DNA of 64,000 nucleotides, from NCBI RefSeq assembly GCF_024652905.1, contig NZ_CP102428.1:4014001-4078000 (forward strand). The letters run 5' to 3'. The notes below the pieces were generated by a model that did not search any database, was not told where the DNA came from, and saw nothing but the letters and a program-made list of their open reading frames with translations. The DNA is from Pseudomonas oryzihabitans (GTDB taxonomy: Bacteria; Pseudomonadota; Gammaproteobacteria; Pseudomonadales; Pseudomonadaceae). The translations under genes and the position numbers were made by a program. Below are positions 26,712-34,265 of the stretch, piece after piece (positions within the stretch are counted from its first letter, which is position 1; each line of letters begins with the position of its first letter).

Positions 26712-27916
26712 AGCGCCTGTACCTGCTGTTCCTGTTCGCCCTGCTCGTCGGCCTGGGCGTTGCCGTGGTGCTGGCCAAGGAGCCGGGCTACGTACTGCTG
26801 TCCTACAGCAACTTCCGCTATGAATCGAGTCTCTGGGCCTTCCTGGCCCTGCTGGTGGCGGTCTGGCTCGCGCTCTACATCCTCAAGCTGGTGCTGGGCG
26901 CCCTGGGCCTGACCGGCAAGGTGCTCAATCCCTGGTCACGGCATAACCGCCAACGCCGTCTGGAGCAGGCGCGCCACAAGGGCCAGCTGGAACTGGCCGA
27001 AGGCAACTGGAGCGGTGCGCTCAAGCACCTGAAGGGCGCCGCCGAGCACGCCGACCAGCCGCTGTTCGTGCTGCTGGGCGCGGCCCGCGCCGCCAACGAA
27101 CTGGGCGACCTGGAAGAGCGCGATCGCCTGCTGCGCCAGGCCCGCGAGCGTGAGCCCCAGGCCGACCTGGCCATCGGCCTGCAGCAGGCCCGGCTGCAGA
27201 TCGATCGTGGCCAGTACCTGGAAGCCCGCGACAGCCTGGCGCCGTTGCAGGCCAAGTATCCGAAGAATGGCGAGGTGCTGCTGCAGCTGCAGCGCCTGCA
27301 GGTGACCCTGCGCGACTGGCCGGCGTTGATCGCCCTGTTGCCACAGCTGCGCAAGCAGCAGGTCTTGCGGCCCCAGGAGCAGGACGACCTGGAGCGCAAG
27401 GTCTGGATCGCCACCCTCGACGAGGTCCCCGCCCAGGGCGCGGAATCGGCGGTGGATGCCCGGTGGCAGCAGGTACCGACGGCGCTCAAGGGTGATGCCT
27501 CGGTGGTGCTGGCCTATGCCCGTCAGCTGCGTGCCATCGGCCGCGACGATCTGGCCGAAGAGGTCTTGCACATCACCCTCAATCGCCAGTGGGACGAGCG
27601 TCTGGTCGAACTCTATGGCCAATTGCGTCCCCGTGACGCCAGCCGGCCGCTGCACCATGCCGAAGGCTGGCTCAAGGATCGGCCCCAGGATCCGGTGCTA
27701 CTGCTGGCCCTGGGGCGGCTGTGCATGAACAACCAGCTGTGGGGCAAGGCGCGGGAGTACCTGGAGCGCAGCCTGGCGCAGCGGCCGTCCGCCGTTACCG
27801 CCGGCGAACTGGCCCGGGTGGCCATCCAGCTTGGCGATGTGAACCGCAGCCAGCAGCTCCTGCAGAGTCAATGGCGCGAGTCGGATGCCACGTCGCTGCC
27901 GACCCCCAGGGTCTGA
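26708..27916 (+). CDS. hemY: heme biosynthesis-associated TPR protein HemY
   Basis: This 402-residue inner-membrane protein has two N-terminal membrane helices (about residues 3-22 and 40-62) and a cytoplasmic or periplasmic array of TPR-like helices, as in the HemY_N family of gammaproteobacteria. It is not the protoporphyrinogen oxidase that bears the same name in Gram-positives. The family is linked with hemC-D-X and is thought to help coordinate heme synthesis. Translationally coupled to hemX by ATGA. Confidence 0.92.
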   Translation: MKRLYLLFLFALLVGLGVAVVLAKEPGYVLLSYSNFRYESSLWAFLALLVAVWLALYILKLVLGALGLTGKVLNPWSRHNRQRRLEQARHKGQLELAEGNWSGALKHLKGAAEHADQPLFVLLGAARAANELGDLEERDRLLRQAREREPQADLAIGLQQARLQIDRGQYLEARDSLAPLQAKYPKNGEVLLQLQRLQVTLRDWPALIALLPQLRKQQVLRPQEQDDLERKVWIATLDEVPAQGAESAVDARWQQVPTALKGDASVVLAYARQLRAIGRDDLAEEVLHITLNRQWDERLVELYGQLRPRDASRPLHHAEGWLKDRPQDPVLLLALGRLCMNNQLWGKAREYLERSLAQRPSAVTAGELARVAIQLGDVNRSQQLLQSQWRESDATSLPTPRV

Positions 27917-28004
27917 CGGCGCGTCTCGTCTACCCGGGTCCTTGAAAGGTGCCCGGGCTTTCACTACCGTAACGTCCCAATTCCTTGCTGGAGACGGCGC
28001 GTCC

Positions 28005-28490
28005 GTGAATAGTCCCCGCTTCATCTTTCTGTTCATGGCCGCCACCTGTGCGGTGCTCATGGGTGTCGGTCTCTATCTTGAACACGTGGTCGGCCTCGAG
28101 CCCTGCCCACTGTGCGTCGTGCAGCGGATCTTCTTCATCCTGGTCGGGGTGGTGGCGCTGATCGCGGGCATCCAGGCGCCCGGCAAGCGTGGGCGGCGCA
28201 TCTATGGCGTGGTCCTGCTGCTGCTGGCCGCGGCCGGCGCCGCCACCGCGGGTCGTCAGGTCTATCTGCAGACGGTACCGGCGGAAGAGCTGGCGGCTTG
28301 CCTGCCGAGCCTGGACTACATGATGCAGGCACTGCCCTTCCAGGAGATCATCCGCCTGGTGCTGCACGGCACCGCCGACTGCGCCGAGGTCAACTGGACG
28401 CTGTTCGGCCTGAGCATCCCGGAATGGAGCCTGCTGGCCTTCGTGGTGCTCATGGCCTTGAGCCTGATCAAGATCTTCCGCCGTCGCTAG
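28005..28490 (+). CDS. dsbB: disulphide bond formation protein DsbB
   Basis: This 161-residue inner-membrane protein has four predicted helices. It has the quinone-side Cys pair in 'EPCPLC' (CxxC) and the periplasmic-loop cysteines in 'AACLPS' and 'TADCAE'. It reoxidises DsbA and passes electrons to ubiquinone. The GTG at 28005 is chosen because the first helix follows at once and GGAG lies upstream. The position after hemY matches the second DsbB-like gene (dsbH) of P. aeruginosa. A MITE-like element begins directly after its TAG stop. Confidence 0.92.
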   Translation: MNSPRFIFLFMAATCAVLMGVGLYLEHVVGLEPCPLCVVQRIFFILVGVVALIAGIQAPGKRGRRIYGVVLLLLAAAGAATAGRQVYLQTVPAEELAACLPSLDYMMQALPFQEIIRLVLHGTADCAEVNWTLFGLSIPEWSLLAFVVLMALSLIKIFRRR

Positions 28491-28680
28491 TGTGGTGTTT
28501 CTGAAGTTCGCGCAAGAGTTGGCGAGTGATTTTTGTTCGGTTCGGCGCCCCGAATGGACTAGGCGCCGGGACGAGTCATAGCAGGGCTATGGCGAGGAGT
28601 GGCAACGACGTCCAAGGCGGTCCGCCGCTGCGGAGAAAAAGCGCCGCCAAAATTGTGTAGGTAACTTCTGAAACACCACA
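28491..28680. mobile_element. second MITE-like element, abutting the dsbB stop
   Basis: The 190-bp segment is bounded by 18-bp inverted repeats: TGTGGTGTTTCTGAAGTT at 28491-28508 and its complement at 28663-28680, differing at one position. GGCGCC occurs twice inside, 18 bp apart (28544-28567), able to form a hairpin. It contains no gene and has no evident target duplication. Its TIRs differ from those of the element at 19109. Together with 28681-28794, which holds a -10-like TATAGT (28729-28734), it fills the 304-bp gap before algQ. Confidence 0.6.
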
Positions 28681-28794
28681 CCAAGCCTTTCTCCGAGCAA
28701 CGGCACTCGCCTGGCGGGACGATGTCGGTATAGTTCCTGATAACAGCCGGGTGCCTGCGCCCGGATCGTTTCGCCCGCATAGAGAGCTGCCGTC

Positions 28795-29271
28795 ATGCTA
28801 GAAACCTGCCGCAATGCCCAGGAACGCTGGGGTGGGGTCCACCAGCTGATCGACCGCTGGCTGATTGCCCGCCGCGAGCTGGTGACCGCTTATGAAACCC
28901 TGGACATGGAGCCCCTGCTGGCACCGGTACGCGAGGTGAGCGAACTGGAGCGACTCTGCGACATGCTGGTCGACTACATGTCCACCGCGCATTTCGAGAT
29001 CTACGAGCAACTGGTGGCCGAAGCCCGGGAATTCCAGGACGAGCGCGCCATCGAGTTCGCCGACAGCGTCTATCCGCGCCTGCAGGCCCTGACCGACGCC
29101 GCGCTGAACTTCAACGACAGATTCGAGCGCGGGGCCTATCGCGACCCGGGTCTGCTGACCATCGAACTCAAGCTGTTGGGTGAAACCCTGCGCGAGCGCT
29201 TCGAGCTGGAAGACTGCCTGATCGAGGTGCTGCACACCTCGCACCAGCAACCGCGGCTGGCGTCAGTCTAG
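28795..29271 (+). CDS. algQ: anti-sigma-70 factor Rsd/AlgQ
   Basis: This 158-residue helical protein matches the Rsd/AlgQ family ('CRNAQERWGGVHQLIDRWL', 'LVDYMSTAHFEIYE', 'FNDRF'). It binds region 4 of the housekeeping sigma factor; in P. aeruginosa it affects alginate, pyoverdine and Ndk/Sck activity. GAGAG precedes the ATG. Its stop overlaps the convergent TIGR02444 gene by 4 bp. Confidence 0.95.
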   Translation: MLETCRNAQERWGGVHQLIDRWLIARRELVTAYETLDMEPLLAPVREVSELERLCDMLVDYMSTAHFEIYEQLVAEAREFQDERAIEFADSVYPRLQALTDAALNFNDRFERGAYRDPGLLTIELKLLGETLRERFELEDCLIEVLHTSHQQPRLASV

Positions 29272-29732
29272 ACCCGGATCGCTCGTGCCGCCTCGGCCAG
29301 CAGGTCGAGGTCCGCTGGCACTGCCTCGCGCGGTGCCAGTGCATGCAGCCAGCCCCTTGAGTCCTGCGCATCGCGGCACGGCCAATGTCCGGCCAGTCGC
29401 GCCAGGCGGGCGAGCTGTTCACGCTCCGCGGCCAATTCCAATCCCTTGAGCTGTTCGCGCAGCGCCGCCAGGCGTTCGTCGGCGCCGGACGGCGCCTTCC
29501 AGGCCTGCCGCAACTGGCGCAGGGGGCGCACCACCGTGTCCTGCCAGTGCTGCGAGGCGCGCTGCAGCCGGGTCAGCCCCTCGGCATCCAGGGCGCTGGC
29601 GCGCCGATCCAGCCAGAGCGCCGTCAGCACCAGGCAGACATCGGCACCGGCTTCCTGCAGACGCAAACAGGCGCCTTCCACGCCGGGCCGGGCGTATACT
29701 GCCAACGCGAATTCCCACAGGTCCTCTTGCAT
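29268..29732 (-). CDS. TIGR02444 family protein
   Basis: A 154-residue soluble helical protein begins MQEDLWEFALAVYARPGVE, typical of the TIGR02444 family that sits next to the ABC-F ATPase in pseudomonads. It contains many Leu, Ala and Arg residues and no catalytic motif. The ABC-F gene is divergent, 47 bp away. Function is unknown. Confidence 0.85.
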   Translation of the reverse strand: MQEDLWEFALAVYARPGVEGACLRLQEAGADVCLVLTALWLDRRASALDAEGLTRLQRASQHWQDTVVRPLRQLRQAWKAPSGADERLAALREQLKGLELAAEREQLARLARLAGHWPCRDAQDSRGWLHALAPREAVPADLDLLAEAARAIRV

Positions 29733-29779
29733 GTCCGCCTCCCCATTCGTGGGTGGTGGAGCTGCTACACTCCGCCGCC

Positions 29780-31693
29780 ATGATCCGACTACAGAACCTT
29801 ACTCTACAGCGTGGTCCACAGCGTCTGCTCGAAAGCGCTGAGCTGACTCTGCATCCCGGCCAGAAAGCCGGTCTGATCGGTGCCAATGGCGCCGGCAAAT
29901 CCAGTCTGTTCGCCCTCCTGCGTGGGCAGCTCGGGGCCGACGCCGGTGACTGCCACATCCCGGCGGCCTGGCGCATCGCCCACATGCGCCAAGAGGTGGA
30001 TACCCTGGAGCGGCTGGCGGTGGACTATGTGCTGGACGGCGACATCGACCTGCGCCGCATTCAGCGCGAGCTGGCGGCGGCCGAAGCCGCCCAGGACGGC
30101 AACGCCCTCGGCCGGCTGCATGCCGACTTCGAGGCCGCCGACGGCTATACCGCCGATGCCCGGGCGCGCAAGCTGCTGGCCGGTCTGGGCTTCACCGCCG
30201 CGCAGATGGAGCGCCAGGTTGGCGACTTCTCCGGTGGCTGGCGGATGCGCCTGAACCTGGCCCAGGCGCTGATGTGCCCCTCGGACCTCCTGCTGCTGGA
30301 CGAACCCACCAACCACCTGGATCTGGACGCCATCCTCTGGTTGGAAGACTGGCTCAAGGGCTATCCCGGCACCCTGATCCTGATCTCCCACGACCGCGAC
30401 TTCCTCGATGCCGTGGTCGATCATGTGGTGCACCTGGACCAGCAGAAACTGGTGCTCTATCGCGGCGGCTATTCCAGCTTCGAGCGCACCCGCGCCGAAC
30501 GCCTGGCGCAGCAGCAGCAGGCCTACGACAAGCAGCAGGCCCAGCGCGCCCACATGGAGAAGTACATCGCCCGCTTCAAGGCCCAAGCGACCAAGGCGCG
30601 CCAGGCACAGAGCCGGATCAAGGCCCTGGAGCGTCTCGAAGAGCTGGCGCCGGCCCATGTCGACTCGCCCTTCGAGTTCGTCTTCCGCGAGGCGGACAAG
30701 CTGTCCAGCCCACTGCTCGACCTGGCCGAGGGTCGGCTCGGCTACGGCGAGACCACCATCCTGCATCCGGTCAAGCTGCAACTGACGCCGGGCGCACGGA
30801 TCGGCCTGCTCGGCCCCAATGGCGCCGGCAAGTCGACCCTGATCAAGACCCTGGCCGCGGAACTCGAACCCCTTGGCGGCCGGCTGCAGCGTGGTGAGAA
30901 CCTGGCCATCGGCTATTTCGCCCAGCATCAGCTCGATTCGCTGGACGCCAAGGCCAGTCCGCTGCTGCACCTGCAGCGCATCGCCCCCGGCGAGCGCGAG
31001 CAGAGCCTGCGCGACTTTCTCGGCGGCTTCGATTTCCGCGGGCCGCGCTGCGACGAAGCGGTGCTGAATTTCTCCGGTGGCGAGAAGGCGCGCCTGGCCC
31101 TGGCGCTGATCGCCTGGCAGAAGCCCAACCTGCTGCTGCTGGACGAACCCACCAACCACCTGGACCTGGACATGCGCCTGGCCCTGACCCTGGCCCTGCA
31201 GGAGTTCGCCGGGGCGGTACTGGTGGTCTCCCACGACCGTCACCTGCTCAAGAGCACCACCGACGAATTCCTGCTGGTGGCCGATGGCAAGGTGCAGGCC
31301 TTCGACGGCGATCTGGACGACTACAGTCGCTGGCTGGTGGATTTCCGCGCCCGTCAGGAGCCAGGCCTCGCCGCCGGCGAGGGCGCCGCGGTCGACAAGA
31401 CCGATCGCAAGGCCCAGCGCCAGGCCGCTGCCGCCCTGCGCCAGCAGCTGGCGCCGCTGAAGAAGACCGCCGACAAGCTGGAAGCCGAACTCGGCAAGCT
31501 GCAGGAAAAACTCGCCGCCCTGGAAGCTCGGTTGGGTGACAGCGGCCTCTATGACGCGGCCCGCAAGGAGGAGCTGCGCCAGGCGCTGGCCGATCAGGCC
31601 GCCGCCAAGACCCGCGAGGCCGAACTGGAAGAGCAGTGGCTGGAGGCCTTGGAACGGCTGGAAAGCCTGCAAGCCGAACTCGAGGGGGCCTGA
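29780..31693 (+). CDS. ABC-F family ATPase (YheS-like)
   Basis: This 637-residue protein has two nucleotide-binding domains and no membrane part, the hallmark of ABC-F ribosome-associated ATPases. Walker A motifs are GANGAGKSS (about residue 34) and GPNGAGKST (about 348). Signature motifs are FSGGW and FSGGEK, and both Walker B sites read LLLLDEPTNHLDLD. An arm/linker (about 240-300) separates the domains, and a C-terminal coiled coil (about 545-637) is rich in Glu, Lys and Ala. YheS resolves stalled ribosomes in E. coli. ATG at 29780 is chosen for the family start MIRLQNLTLQRG. Confidence 0.93.
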   Translation: MIRLQNLTLQRGPQRLLESAELTLHPGQKAGLIGANGAGKSSLFALLRGQLGADAGDCHIPAAWRIAHMRQEVDTLERLAVDYVLDGDIDLRRIQRELAAAEAAQDGNALGRLHADFEAADGYTADARARKLLAGLGFTAAQMERQVGDFSGGWRMRLNLAQALMCPSDLLLLDEPTNHLDLDAILWLEDWLKGYPGTLILISHDRDFLDAVVDHVVHLDQQKLVLYRGGYSSFERTRAERLAQQQQAYDKQQAQRAHMEKYIARFKAQATKARQAQSRIKALERLEELAPAHVDSPFEFVFREADKLSSPLLDLAEGRLGYGETTILHPVKLQLTPGARIGLLGPNGAGKSTLIKTLAAELEPLGGRLQRGENLAIGYFAQHQLDSLDAKASPLLHLQRIAPGEREQSLRDFLGGFDFRGPRCDEAVLNFSGGEKARLALALIAWQKPNLLLLDEPTNHLDLDMRLALTLALQEFAGAVLVVSHDRHLLKSTTDEFLLVADGKVQAFDGDLDDYSRWLVDFRARQEPGLAAGEGAAVDKTDRKAQRQAAAALRQQLAPLKKTADKLEAELGKLQEKLAALEARLGDSGLYDAARKEELRQALADQAAAKTREAELEEQWLEALERLESLQAELEGA

Positions 31694-32271
31694 TGATCGA
31701 GTGGCTGCACACCTGGCTACCGGGTTGGGGCGACTACCTGCTGGTGGCCGGCCAGGTCGCCCTGGTGCTGCTGATCGGCTACGTGCTGCAGCGCATCGTG
31801 GCCCGCACGGTCACCGGCCTGGGCGAGCGCTATCCGCTGCCGCCGCAGATCGTCCTGGGGCTGCGCGGGACCCTGCGCTGGTTGATCATGGGCAGCGCCA
31901 TCCTCATGGCCCTGGAGCGCTTCGGGGTGTCCGCGGCGGTGCTCTGGACGGCTATCTCCGGTTTCGTCGCCGTGGCCGCGGTGGCCTTCTTCGCCATCTG
32001 GAGCGTGCTCTCCAACCTGTTCTGCGCAGTGCTGATCTTTACCGTCGGACCCTTCCGCCTGGGTGATCGCATCGAGGTGCTGGACGCCTCGGACAAGCCC
32101 GGCATCAAGGGCCGGGTGGTGGCCATCAACATGCTCTTCGTGACCTTGCAGGAACTGGACGACAACCAGGAGGGCGCCCTGGTGCAGATTCCCAACACCC
32201 AGTTCTTCCAGAAGTCAGTACGCCGCTGGCGCGATGCCGATGGCTCCTTCGATTTCCATCTCGACAGGTGA
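31693..32271 (+). CDS. MscS-family mechanosensitive channel
   Basis: This 192-residue short MscS-like protein has three predicted membrane helices (about residues 15-35, 55-75 and 80-110) and the beta domain containing 'GPFRLGDRIEVLD' and 'VQIPNTQF'. The pore helix (FVAVAAVAFFAIWSVLSN) is Ala-rich as in MscS. The start overlaps the ABC-F stop by 1 bp (TGATG), implying co-transcription. It would act as an osmotic safety valve in the inner membrane. It lacks most of the C-terminal vestibule domain of E. coli MscS. Confidence 0.88.
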   Translation: MIEWLHTWLPGWGDYLLVAGQVALVLLIGYVLQRIVARTVTGLGERYPLPPQIVLGLRGTLRWLIMGSAILMALERFGVSAAVLWTAISGFVAVAAVAFFAIWSVLSNLFCAVLIFTVGPFRLGDRIEVLDASDKPGIKGRVVAINMLFVTLQELDDNQEGALVQIPNTQFFQKSVRRWRDADGSFDFHLDR

Positions 32272-32275
32272 ACCC

Positions 32276-32911
32276 ATGAGTCTGCAGGTCTGGACCGGCT
32301 TCTTCATTGCCTGCTGGATGATCAGCCTCTCGCCGGGGGCAGGCGCGGTCGCCTCCATGAGTGCGGGCGTCAACCACGGTTTCCGGCGCGGCTACTGGAC
32401 GGCGCTGGGCTTGCAGCTAGGGCTGGCCCTGCAGATCGCCGTGGTCGCCGTGGGCGTCGGCGCCTTGCTGGCAACCTCGCAGCTGGCCTTTACCCTGATC
32501 AAGAGTTTCGGCGTGGCCTATCTCGCCTACCTGGCCATCCGCCAATGGCGCGCCGCGCCGCTGGACCTGGGTGAGCAGCTGGTCGGCGAACGTCTGCCAC
32601 CGCGGATCGGCGCCCTGGTCATGCGCGGCTTCCTGGTCAACGTGAGCAACCCCAAGGCGCTGATCTTCCTGCTCGCGGTGTTGCCGCAATTCGTCGATCC
32701 CCACGCGCCCCTGGCTGCGCAGTATCTGCTCATCGGGGTGACCATGGTCACCGTCGACCTGATCGTGATGGCCGGCTACACCGGTCTGGCCGCCCGGGTG
32801 CTGACCCTGCTGCGCACGCCAAGACAGCAGCGCATCACCAACCGGGTATTCGCCAGCCTGTTCCTCGCCGCGGCCGCGTTGCTGTCCACGGTGCGCCGCG
32901 CCGCGGTGTGA
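32276..32911 (+). CDS. LysE/RhtB-family amino-acid exporter
   Basis: This 211-residue inner-membrane protein has about six helices. The family marks are 'SPGAGAVASMSAGVNHGFRRG' near the N-terminus, 'KSFGVAYLAYLAIRQW' and 'GFLVNVSNPKALIFLLAVLPQF'. RhtB-type members export homoserine, threonine and related compounds. AGGTGA precedes the ATG, 4 bp after the MscS gene. The physiological substrate is not predictable. Confidence 0.9.
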   Translation: MSLQVWTGFFIACWMISLSPGAGAVASMSAGVNHGFRRGYWTALGLQLGLALQIAVVAVGVGALLATSQLAFTLIKSFGVAYLAYLAIRQWRAAPLDLGEQLVGERLPPRIGALVMRGFLVNVSNPKALIFLLAVLPQFVDPHAPLAAQYLLIGVTMVTVDLIVMAGYTGLAARVLTLLRTPRQQRITNRVFASLFLAAAALLSTVRRAAV

Positions 32912-32920
32912 AGCCAGGCG

Positions 32921-33685
32921 CTACCAGACTACCGGGTGCCCCTGCCAATCCCAGAAGCTGCCGGTTTCGGCCGGCGTGCGCGCGGCCAGCACCTCCAGCA
33001 GTCGCTCGGCCGCATAGGCGGGCGTGAACAGCTTGTCGACCGGTACCCGCGCCTGGAAGGGGCGGGACAAGGCCGTGTCGGTGGTGCCGGGGTGCAGGGC
33101 CAGCACGCAACTCTGAGGGTTGAGCCGGGCGAGTTCGATGCTGGCGCAGCGCAGTCCCTGGTTGAGCGCGGCCTTGGCCATCCGGTAGCCATACCAGCCA
33201 CCCAGATGATTGTCGCCGATGGAGCCGACCCGTGCCGACAGCGCGGCGATCTGACAGGGGTGCTGACCCTTGAGCAGCGGCGTCAACTGGCGGATCAGCA
33301 GCAGCGGCAGTACGGCATTGGCCAGATAGCTTTCCAGCAGGCCGGCCTGATCCACCTGCGCCAGGCTCTTCTCGGCGCGCGCCCGCTCGCCCTGCAGCAG
33401 CCCAGAGGCGCACAGCAGCAGATCCAGGCGTGGCGTCTCGTCCGCCAGCCGGGCCGCCAGGTCGGTTGCGGCCAACGGATCGAGGTCGAGCCGCCGCAGC
33501 CGCGGGCCATGTCGCCGTGCCAGTGCGGCCAGGGCTTCATGAGTCTCGGCGTGGCGCGCGCAGGCCCAGACCCGCGCGACGTCGTCGCGGGCCAGCAGCT
33601 GCTCGCACAGGGCCAGGCCAAGGCCGCCGGTGGCGCCATACACCAGCGCCTGGGCAGGTTGCTCCAGGCGTTGCCAGAAGGTCAT
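32921..33685 (-). CDS. short-chain dehydrogenase/reductase
   Basis: This 254-residue SDR protein has the cofactor motif GATGGLG near residue 18, serine of 'ALSARVGSIGD' and the YxxxK pair in 'YGYRMAK'. It resembles the C-factor (CsgA)-like group found next to yaiI in pseudomonads. The ATG at 33685 has TTGGAGC upstream. It is convergent with the LysE gene and divergent from yaiI. Substrate unknown. Confidence 0.9.
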   Translation of the reverse strand: MTFWQRLEQPAQALVYGATGGLGLALCEQLLARDDVARVWACARHAETHEALAALARRHGPRLRRLDLDPLAATDLAARLADETPRLDLLLCASGLLQGERARAEKSLAQVDQAGLLESYLANAVLPLLLIRQLTPLLKGQHPCQIAALSARVGSIGDNHLGGWYGYRMAKAALNQGLRCASIELARLNPQSCVLALHPGTTDTALSRPFQARVPVDKLFTPAYAAERLLEVLAARTPAETGSFWDWQGHPVVW

Positions 33686-33786
33686 GGGGAGCTCCAATCC
33701 GATCGCTATCCCTGTCCGACCGCACTGCTGCGCTGGGGTGCGTCGCCGCGGCGCGGTATCCTGGGCTTTTGCCGGAGAAATCCCTC

Positions 33787-34248
33787 GTGATCCTGTGGAT
33801 CGATGCCGATGCCTGTCCACGCGCCGCCAAGGAGCTGGTCTGCAAATTCGCCCTCAAGCGCAAGCTGGAGGTGGTGCTGGTGGCCGGTCAGCCGCAGATC
33901 AAGCCGCCCTTCGCCTGCGTACGCCTGGTGGTGGTCCCCAGCGGACCGGATGCCGCCGACGACCACCTGGTCGAGCAGGCGCAGCCGGGTGACCTGGTGA
34001 TCTGCAGCGACATCCCCCTGGCCGATCGGCTGGTGAAGAAGGGCGTGGTCGCCCTCGATCCGCGTGGCCAGGAATTCGATGAGCGCAACATGGGCCAGCG
34101 CCTGGCCATGCGCAATCTGATGACCGATCTACGCGACCAGGGGCAGATGGGTGGGGGCCAGGCCGGCTATGGTGAGCGTGATCGCCAGGCCTTCGCCAAT
34201 GCCCTGGATCGACTGATCACCCGCCTCCAGCGCAGCGCCGCGGGCTAG
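33787..34248 (+). CDS. yaiI: YaiI/YqxD family protein (UPF0178)
   Basis: This 153-residue protein starts with GTG at 33787 (GGAGAAA upstream) and matches the UPF0178 family: 'WIDADACPRAAKELV', 'VICSDIPLADRLVKKG' and 'LDPRGQEFDERNMGQRLAMR'. The fold is PIN-like, and the conserved aspartates suggest a metal-dependent nuclease, but no activity is established to my knowledge. Confidence 0.92.
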   Translation: MILWIDADACPRAAKELVCKFALKRKLEVVLVAGQPQIKPPFACVRLVVVPSGPDAADDHLVEQAQPGDLVICSDIPLADRLVKKGVVALDPRGQEFDERNMGQRLAMRNLMTDLRDQGQMGGGQAGYGERDRQAFANALDRLITRLQRSAAG

Positions 34249-34265
34249 CTGCAATCTGCAGCCGG

